Assembly (NCBI GenBank): GCA_003118195.1
Contig: BEXV01002845.1
Span: 42,172-54,642, forward strand
DNA: 12,471 nucleotides
Reading direction: 5' to 3'
Source of the DNA: Hemicentrotus pulcherrimus
Lineage: Eukaryota; Echinodermata; Echinoidea; Camarodonta; Strongylocentrotidae
The notes under the pieces were generated by a model. It searched no databases, had not been told where the DNA came from, and worked only from the letters and a program-made list of their open reading frames with translations. The position numbers and the translations under genes are program-made. This document shows, piece by piece, positions 6,726 through 12,471 of this stretch. Each line of letters opens with the position of its first letter. Within the stretch, counting starts at the first letter, position 1.

Positions 6726-7912
6726 ATTAACAACAACAACAACAACAAATGTGAGAATTCACATTTCACATTCACAGGATCGGACTAAGTTTTCTTTGAA
6801 ATGCCTGAGTAAGAATTGAGGTACAATCAGATTCTTAGATCTATGCTCTTGCTAATATTTAAAAGTTCCTCTACAGGTCAAACTGTAAAAAGATGTTATT
6901 TCTAGAACAGAACGAGTTGTGATACCTATACCTTCTTATAGCAGCTTCATAATGTATTGTCATGAATTGCTTTGTATTAAGCTTTGCTTTTACATCTAGG
7001 TTTAAGAGTGTATATTTTTTTAAGTTCCGTGATGCTTTTTTTAACTATATATATTTCGTTAGTAATGTAATCGTTTCTTGTTTCTTCATTAATTCAATTT
7101 CTATGTCATACACACTCCTTAAGAGGCGTGAAATATTGGATAGGATTGTCACTAACTTGATTCAACTCGAATTAAAGTTAGAAATGATCGGTGATTTGGA
7201 TTTGTTTGCGAGTTTTCAAATTGTGTCTATTTTAGATTGAAAGAATAACAAGGACAAAATGTTCCCTGATTTAGTATCCCTCAAAAGTCCTCATATTCGA
7301 AGTATTTGAAGACGAAATTGAAAAACTTTGGACCAAACTTCCAAGCCTCACAATCGTGTTGTCCTGCATACGCATTTCTGTAGAGTGCACGTGACCACCA
7401 GCACTATTAGCAATGTCTATTTCTTATCACTTTGATAATTTCGAAACGTTGCAGTATGCTCCAAAAGTTTCACAATATAAGCCATGTAAAATATTTGCAA
7501 AGTGCTTTTTTGTTCTTACTCAATGAAATCGAATAACTACAACTCAGTATCATATATAAATATAGTTTATTTAATAAGGGAAAAGGGTTTATTTTTTATT
7601 GCATTACTTCATCTTTATTATGGAAAATGTTAACATTCTAATTAAGAATGAGACAATGAACTAGCTAGGACCAAGGTTTAAAAACATATGAATTATAGGT
7701 TTATCAGAAAGGGTCACATAGCTAGAACTAAACAACGTGTGGTAAAAAATACAGTTACCAAAATACATCCATTACTCGGGTCAAATAAACACCAAGCGTG
7801 TTACTCAAACAAATCTTAAAAGCGTGACACGAAAATCACTGCTAAAAACTTAAATGTGAGCTATGAATTGTCATGATACCACGTGTGTATGTAGAACTGT
7901 GTTCATGATATA
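6726..7912 (+). other. 3' UTR / flank of the LU gene, AT-rich
   Basis: No second gene is recognised. A 92-codon plus-strand frame (6962-7240) is AT-driven, has no recognisable motif and is not called. Possible polyadenylation signals are ATTAAA at 7171-7176 and AATAAA at 7784-7789. None can be preferred without transcript data. Confidence 0.45.
6729..6748. repeat. (CAA)n run just after the LU stop codon
   Basis: About six CAA triplets begin four bases after the TAA stop, in the predicted 3' UTR. If read through they would encode a short Gln, Asn or Thr run depending on frame. Confidence 0.85.
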
Positions 7913-8153
7913 CACCGTTGCCCAATAAGTTCGAATAACCTTTTGTTTACCTCTTTTCAATATGAGAAAATAACCTTCTTGATAAATATAGTTTGTATCC
8001 TCGCAGAACAGTATTAAGTAATCGAAAGGTTCATATAGATTGATCAATAAAGTTCTGAGAAAATAGAAACTTTATTTATTGATAATATAAACCATATTGT
8101 CCCAATAATTTAATGAAAAGAGAAAAGAAATTTGAACTTAATGGGCAACAGTG
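7913..8153. mobile_element. Mariner-type MITE, 241 bp, TA target duplication
   Basis: The terminal inverted repeats are 23 bp (7913-7935 and 8131-8153) and match at 20 positions. Their shared core is GTTGCCCA followed by TAAGTTC. Both ends are flanked by TA (7911-7912 and 8154-8155), the target duplication of the Tc1/mariner superfamily. An AATAAGTTCG-like terminal word is typical of mariner elements. The inner sequence continues the inverted symmetry with CTCTTTTCA-type tracts, and a second foldback (8043-8054 with 8068-8083) lies inside. No transposase frame is present, so it is non-autonomous. It carries AATAAA at 8046-8051, which could act as a polyadenylation signal for the upstream gene. 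Confidence 0.85.
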
Positions 8154-8155
8154 TA

Positions 8156-8660
8156 CGAATAAGAATAAAACATTAAACATTTACAAATATTTCACAAAAT
8201 GCAGTTTTGATTCTTTCCATTCTTATATTAATGAATGCGATCGTTTTCAATTTTAAAAAAATATATATATTATATGAAAAACACAACATCATCGGCACCT
8301 TTGATGTACCCCGCTTGAGTGACATACTGGCTACTTTTCTCTTTCAAAAATGCAATCTATTTGTTACGGCTTGTTTTTCCATATACATGTTGTTGAAATC
8401 TACAATTGTATTCTAACTGTAATTTTGCTAAACTTGTTAAATAAAATATGTTAACGTATCAAATCAATTAAGCTTCCAAATCTTTTTGATATAAAAAAAG
8501 CCGCACACGGATTGTTTTTGTCCTTTGAATAATGTAGTGTTGTGTATCATTGTCTAATTATTTAACGGGGAAGAAAATCAGTAAAGCTCGAAGATGGGTA
8601 AACATGAAATGTGACGCGATGTATAGAGTAGGCTTGTGGGTGCACCATGTGAGAGAGAGG
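8156..8660. other. AT-rich intergenic, no gene recognised
   Basis: It contains AATAAA at 8164-8169 and 8440-8445. The small open frame of 69 codons (8207-8416) is unremarkable low-complexity-like sequence, and I do not call it. Confidence 0.5.
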
Positions 8661-8672
8661 GGGAGGAGTGAG

Positions 8673-8755
8673 GAGTCCTGAAAAGGACTCTCGGTAATCT
8701 TTCTTGAGGGTGTGAAGTCCTGAAAATAACTGTTGGTGTAGTCTTGAAAAAAAAT
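8673..8755. repeat. Short repeats of AGTCCTGAAAA with a hairpin
   Basis: AGTCCTGAAAA occurs near 8674 and 8716, with the variant AGTCTTGAAAA near 8740. The first copy forms a perfect foldback GAGTCC/GGACTC (8673-8690, six-base loop). A purine-rich stretch of GA and G runs (8651-8673) precedes it. Confidence 0.6.
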
Positions 8756-8759
8756 GTGT

Positions 8760-9510
8760 TGAATATGACTATAAACGTACGGGTGAAAGAGCAAGCTTAC
8801 TGAAAAGACGTGAGTTGTTACTCATTGAGGAGGAAACAAATATACAAGAAAACAATGAGCAGGGAAAGGACAATACAGAGAGAAAATAGAAAATGAAGAG
8901 AAAGGAAGAATAAAAGTGGAATTGACACCTTTGCCCCATTTTAAAATACTTGTTTTTAAGGACAAATGACATTTTTTGTTAAAAGCCAGTAAAATCTTTG
9001 CTTCTGATTAGGTATTAGTAGGTTTGTCTCTGAGTTTTGTCATTTGTCATTGTAAACATGCTTTGTGAAACGAGTCCCAGATGTTGAGTGTAAGGATACC
9101 ATAATATTGGAAGACCAAATAAGGGAAAGGAGAGAAAATCGAATTTACCCAATTCATTTGAATACAAAAATGTGTTATTAAACAACATGGTTAGCAGCAA
9201 TAAGCTGAATTTTTCATGTAGATACAAAATAGAAATTTGGTTTAAAATTCGAATTCCATGGCAATAATATATGCAATTGATAAAATGTTTGTCTTTTTTT
9301 CAATCACCAACATAATAATACAAATACAGACATTATTGAACATGTGGAAAACTGTACACAAATATAATCAATAGAATTGAATACTTTTACAAATCAAAAT
9401 TGTTTACAATGATGTTTTCGAGTTCAAAAGTTACAGGGGCCTCGGAGCGACTAAGTCAATGGACGGGGTGTCCTGAGGAGAGGAGCCCATTTTTCACGAA
9501 TCTGCCACCT
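8760..9510. other. AT-rich intergenic, no gene recognised
   Basis: It is purine-rich between 8820 and 8920, otherwise AT-rich. Minus-strand frames of 67-78 codons here consist largely of F, L and S from the purine strand and show no motif. Nothing else is seen. Confidence 0.5.
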
Positions 9511-9527
9511 CCCTTTTCTCTCTTTCT

Positions 9528-9563
<36 letters not shown>

Positions 9564-9586
9564 TCTTCCTTCTTTCTTTCTTCTCC
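9511..9586. repeat. Long CT-rich tract with (TC)n
   Basis: About 75 bases of almost pure pyrimidine contain two (TC)n runs separated by one A, then CTTT-type units. It is a polymorphic microsatellite candidate, and such tracts can form triplex DNA. Confidence 0.9.
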
Positions 9587-10005
9587 TATATTGCGAAAGC
9601 TCGATGACTAAGTGTTAGAGCAGTGGCCACGTAGCCCCGTGATCTAGGTGCACAACCAACTAGATTTTACATCATTTCTCATTTCCAAGTCCCTCGATGA
9701 AAACTTCAAACCGACCCATAGCTGCCTCATTATAAGCACAAACATCCCTTCTAAGAAGGCAGGCATATAACTAAACCATCAAAACGTTTTCGTTAGGTTT
9801 GGAAACGAATGATGTTTCAACAACAATCTAATATTGCGCGAAATAGACTTGTTGGTTTAGGCCTGGATGCTTCTAATTTCTGTATAAATGTTCATCAATG
9901 ACTTGTGAAGATTTTGATTTGAAACGAATTAACTATGAATTAAACTGTTAGACTAACATGAAAAAGAGAAATAATTGAAATGAATAAAAACAAATCAAAG
10001 AATCA
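9587..10005. other. Intergenic, no gene recognised
   Basis: Mixed-composition sequence with a small foldback TTCGTT/AACGAA near 9788-9810. No coding signal is seen. Confidence 0.5.
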
Positions 10006-10208
10006 AGTAGTGGTAGTAGTAGTAGTGGTAGTGTTAGTTGTAGTAGTGGTAGTAGTAGCAGTAGTAGTAGTAGTAGTAGCAGTAGTAGCATTAGTAGTTA
10101 TAGTAAAAGTAGTAGTAGTAGTAGTAGTAGCAGTAGTAGTAGTAGAGGTAGTAATAGTAGTAGTAGTAGTAGTAATAGTAGAAGTAGTGAAGGAGTAAAG
10201 TAGTAGTA
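10006..10208. repeat. Imperfect (GTA)n trinucleotide array, about 200 bp
   Basis: About 67 triplets, mainly AGT/GTA with interruptions GTG, GTT, AGC, GAG and AAT. Translations in several frames of both strands stay open only because the unit is a triplet without stops in those frames (poly-Val, poly-Thr, poly-Tyr); these are not genes. It is likely to be highly polymorphic. Confidence 0.93.
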
Positions 10209-10230
10209 AAGAAGTTATCATAAATGTATT

Positions 10231-10470
10231 GAGGACTAGCAGATACGATTAAAGGTTTTGAGTCACAAGGTACAGGGTTCGAATCCATACCTCAGCACTA
10301 AAATTATCTGGTGAGATGTTAATCTACTTTTGCCGCTCTCTACCCAGGTAAGAGAAATGTGTTCCTGGCAGCGGTTTTTCCTGATAATGGTAGGGTTATT
10401 TATTGACCAACTCTGTGCACTGATAATCCGGCAGCCGGAGCAGAGGGTATGGTAATCATTGGCAGAGTTG
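10231..10470 (+). mobile_element. tRNA-derived SINE-like element
   Basis: A perfect RNA polymerase III B box, GGTTCGAATCC, lies at 10276-10286. An A-box-like TAGCAGATACGATTAAAGG lies about 30 bases upstream, matching the order and spacing of a tRNA-related SINE head. The body contains CTCTCTACCCAGG followed by TTCCTGGCAG (about 10336-10371), which resembles central segments common in marine-invertebrate tRNA SINEs. The head is diverged and would not fold as a functional tRNA. The right boundary and target duplications are not clear. Frames inside it are shadows. Confidence 0.68.
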
Positions 10471-10614
10471 TTTGAGAGCACATAGACATGGTAGGGGTAT
10501 TCGTATCACAATTTTGCATGCACTATAATGGAACAGAATATTGTTATTCTAAGCCGTTGGAAGACTTTTTTTCTGTGGTGTTTAACCGCATCATATACGA
10601 ACAAGTCCTTATTG

Positions 10615-10657
10615 CACACCACCCACCGACACACACACCACCCATCGACACACACGC
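10615..10657. repeat. 19-bp minisatellite, two copies
   Basis: CACACCACCCAYCGACACA occurs at 10615-10633 and 10634-10652, differing at one base, with a partial third copy. It is CA-rich and noncoding. Confidence 0.85.
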
Positions 10658-10800
10658 ATATATAAGATAATAATAACTAGATCTTTTTTTACAGCACAGC
10701 TACTTTTCTTTGTCAGTGATCATTTTTGTCTATGTGGATAAATACGCCTTTCATAACGACACGAATGTCTTTTAAAATACACTGATCAAACCGTGGAATT

Positions 10801-10837
10801 CCCCACCTCTGGTTTTCCCCACCTCTGGTTTTCCCCA
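10801..10837. repeat. 16-bp tandem repeat, 2.3 copies
   Basis: CCCCACCTCTGGTTTT is repeated exactly at 10801 and 10817, followed by the partial copy CCCCA. The identity of the copies points to a recent slip duplication. Confidence 0.92.
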
Positions 10838-10839
10838 TA

Positions 10840-11430
10840 TTGAATGATTTTCTATTCACATTAGTTTTGGGCCGGTACGCTTGAGAAAGGATCTTCGTCA
10901 TTTGATTACAATTATAATTGAAAGGTTGCAGAATTTTCCTTTTTTTCTGTAGGGAGCACGAAACAAAAATTGAATATGTAGAAAAGTGCACTCAACTCTT
11001 TATATTTTTCACTCAAAAGAAAATAACTCATGTTTTGTTAGTTATATGAATTTTCTACCCTCTTCAAACGATTTGTTATTCTCATCTAAGGCATTTTACA
11101 GCGGCAAATTGGTTTCAATAGCGTACCGCCTGCGTAAGGAGCGAAACTTGGCGACGAGAAATTGTCAGTGGAACACACGTGATTCTCCAGACGAGAGATA
11201 AGAACATGAGAGTCTAGGAACCGTCATAACTACAAGATACATGACATATCGCCGCTGTCGCTCAACTTATCCGCTTACTGTTTCACATAACTGCCAAAAT
11301 GAACTTCCGCGACAATCCCTTGTCGCTACTACAAACCCGTTTTATCTTTTCAGAACGCCACCTCAAATCAAATTAAAGTAAGTCTACAGACAGCGAGAAA
11401 ATGAAACTAAAAATGTATTTAAAAATCTTT
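10840..11430. other. Intergenic with a GC-richer island, no gene called
   Basis: Between about 11100 and 11340 the sequence is richer in CpG than its neighbours. It contains a perfect stem GCGACAA/TTGTCGC (11309-11326, loop TCCC). A 71-codon plus-strand frame (10986-11201) ends in this island but has no recognisable domain. It may be an unrecognised repeat or an exon fragment. I see no good splice pair to decide. Confidence 0.4.
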
Positions 11431-11720
11431 TTCAATTCAATTCAATTAAAATCATTTATTTCCAAATTCCGACTTCAGTTAAAGCAGTGCCCCAAAACAG
11501 TCAATGGGCAATACAAAGATTATAAAACTATGACATTTCAATCAAACGATTAAGAAGATAAAAAGCAAAACAAGTATCACATTCAATGAGAAACAAGGTG
11601 AAGAAAATGGAAAAGTAGACCACATAATACATAATTCAGACTACATAAAAGAAACATAAGTGGATAATTGGAGAATGGTGAACACAATGAAAGCCAGGTT
11701 TGTGTTAGAGTGCATACATT
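11431..11720 (-). mobile_element. 3' end of a non-LTR (LINE-like) retrotransposon, minus strand
   Basis: Read on the minus strand, the segment ends in GGAAATAAATGATTTTAATT followed by three TTGAA pentamers (plus-strand 11431-11445 as TTCAA). An AATAAA signal (plus-strand TTTATT at 11455-11460) stands just before a short pentamer-repeat tail. This layout is typical of 3' termini of CR1/L2-like LINEs and SINEs that share their tails. No reverse transcriptase frame is seen, so the copy is 5'-truncated. The inner (plus-strand right) boundary is approximate. Confidence 0.6.
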
Positions 11721-12471
11721 TATTTTATGTATTTGGTTGTTTTCATATTATTATCATAACATTTAGAGAGTGGTTAAATAATACATAACACAAACAGCAT
11801 GAGACCATCAGAAAATAAACATGAAAAACATATAAAAGCATCGAACAATATGGTATGGTTCTACCGGGATAATTAAAAAAAAAAATAAAGTATTCAATTT
11901 GAACAAATTAATTGTTCCTTATATTGCCTCCTTAACGTATTACAAAATTAAATATTGAATGGGTTACATTTTACACTTTTCAAAAGAACTAATTATTATG
12001 ATATGTCCACCTATGGAATCTGATTGCATTTCTTGTAGATAGCTATGAACCTGAGTATTTAAAGGAAACATATTCATTATAAAACATAAAGACAGAGTGA
12101 ATCTTTGCATAGGGGAACATATTTGTACTTTGCTTTATATCTAATAACTTAAGTGTACACATTTTCTTTTTTTATGTAATATGTTTAATTTGTATGTGTA
12201 CAATAAGTATTTCCCCAAAATTGCAGTAAGAAATAGGGGATGAAATAAACGTATTTGAAATATTAAATGAGACAAATGCAGGTAAAATATTTTTCAATCG
12301 ATACATAATTCCGACAAAACATGCAACCTTTAGGCAAACAGAAGTAATATGATACTTCAAATTCAAGGATTCATTCAATGTGACACCTCAAAAAGTACAC
12401 TTTTACTTCTTCGCAAGAGTGTATTATCTACCGGCCAGATAACAAACTGTTGTGGGGGCCCGTCTTGGTTT
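11721..12471. other. AT-rich intergenic to window end, no gene recognised
   Basis: No convincing ORF or repeat family is seen. A short minus-strand frame at 12172-12378 is not called. Near the end, TTATCT/AGATAA (12424-12429 and 12437-12442) forms a stem that is also a head-to-head pair of GATA-factor sites. Confidence 0.45.

Noticed and set aside
6962..7240. 92-codon plus-strand frame after the LU gene
   Set aside because: Composition is AT-driven (F, I, N, L), no motif is seen, and it probably lies in 3' UTR or flank.
8673..8690. Hairpin resembling a bacterial terminator
   Set aside because: The context is eukaryotic, there is no upstream gene, and no U tract follows the stem.
4518..9267. 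Shared 12-mer CCATGGCAATAA at 4518 and 9256
   Set aside because: A few 12-mer coincidences are expected in a window of this length, and the flanks do not align.
9980..10288. Open frames on both strands over the GTA array (poly-Val, poly-Thr, poly-Tyr)
   Set aside because: They exist only because the trinucleotide unit lacks stops in those frames. There is no non-repeat coding sequence.

Overview
The window looks like AT-rich, intron-bearing metazoan nuclear DNA. The signs are a gene split by consensus GT-AG introns, many di- and trinucleotide repeats, degenerate minisatellites, a tRNA-derived SINE-like segment, a LINE-like 3' tail and miniature inverted-repeat elements. A marine invertebrate, possibly an echinoderm or another invertebrate deuterostome, fits the repeat style, but nothing here fixes the species. 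Two single N bases lie at 1386 and 5047. I see no operons, bacterial genes, CRISPR array or viral genes.

Only one protein-coding gene can be supported. It lies on the + strand with coding exons at 3088-3139, 5685-5867 and 6466-6725. Both introns are phase 1 with perfect GTAAGT donors. The exons join into a 164-residue precursor with a signal peptide, a ten-cysteine Ly6/uPAR (LU, three-finger) domain that opens CYQC and closes CxCxxxxCN, and a C-terminal hydrophobic tail typical of GPI attachment. None of the long single-frame ORFs shows the whole gene, because the protein is divided over three exons.

Layout. 1-140: G-rich tandem repeat. 141-1913: two diverged direct copies of one repeat unit, separated by a palindromic module (1211-1380); the first copy carries about 605 bp that the second lacks. 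2230-2694: CpG-rich block bounded by an inverted repeat and TTAA, a candidate miniature transposon just upstream of the gene. 2695-3087: proximal upstream region with an E-box palindrome, a GC box and a possible short upstream ORF. 3088-6725: the LU gene; its 2.5 kb first intron holds two degenerate tandem arrays, a CA repeat, a 43-bp imperfect palindrome and a 38-bp minisatellite. 6726-7912: AT-rich 3' flank. 7913-8153: a mariner-type MITE with TA target duplication. 8156-10005: mostly featureless AT-rich DNA with a small hairpin repeat and a long CT tract. 10006-10208: imperfect (GTA)n array. 10231-10470: tRNA-derived SINE-like segment. 10480-11430: small minisatellites and hairpins. 11431 to about 11720: 3' end of a non-LTR retrotransposon on the - strand. 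The remainder is AT-rich without a recognisable gene.

With one gene there is no multi-gene system to describe. The main biological content is a lineage-type LU surface protein with a modified cysteine signature and an extended third-finger segment, set in repeat-dense DNA.
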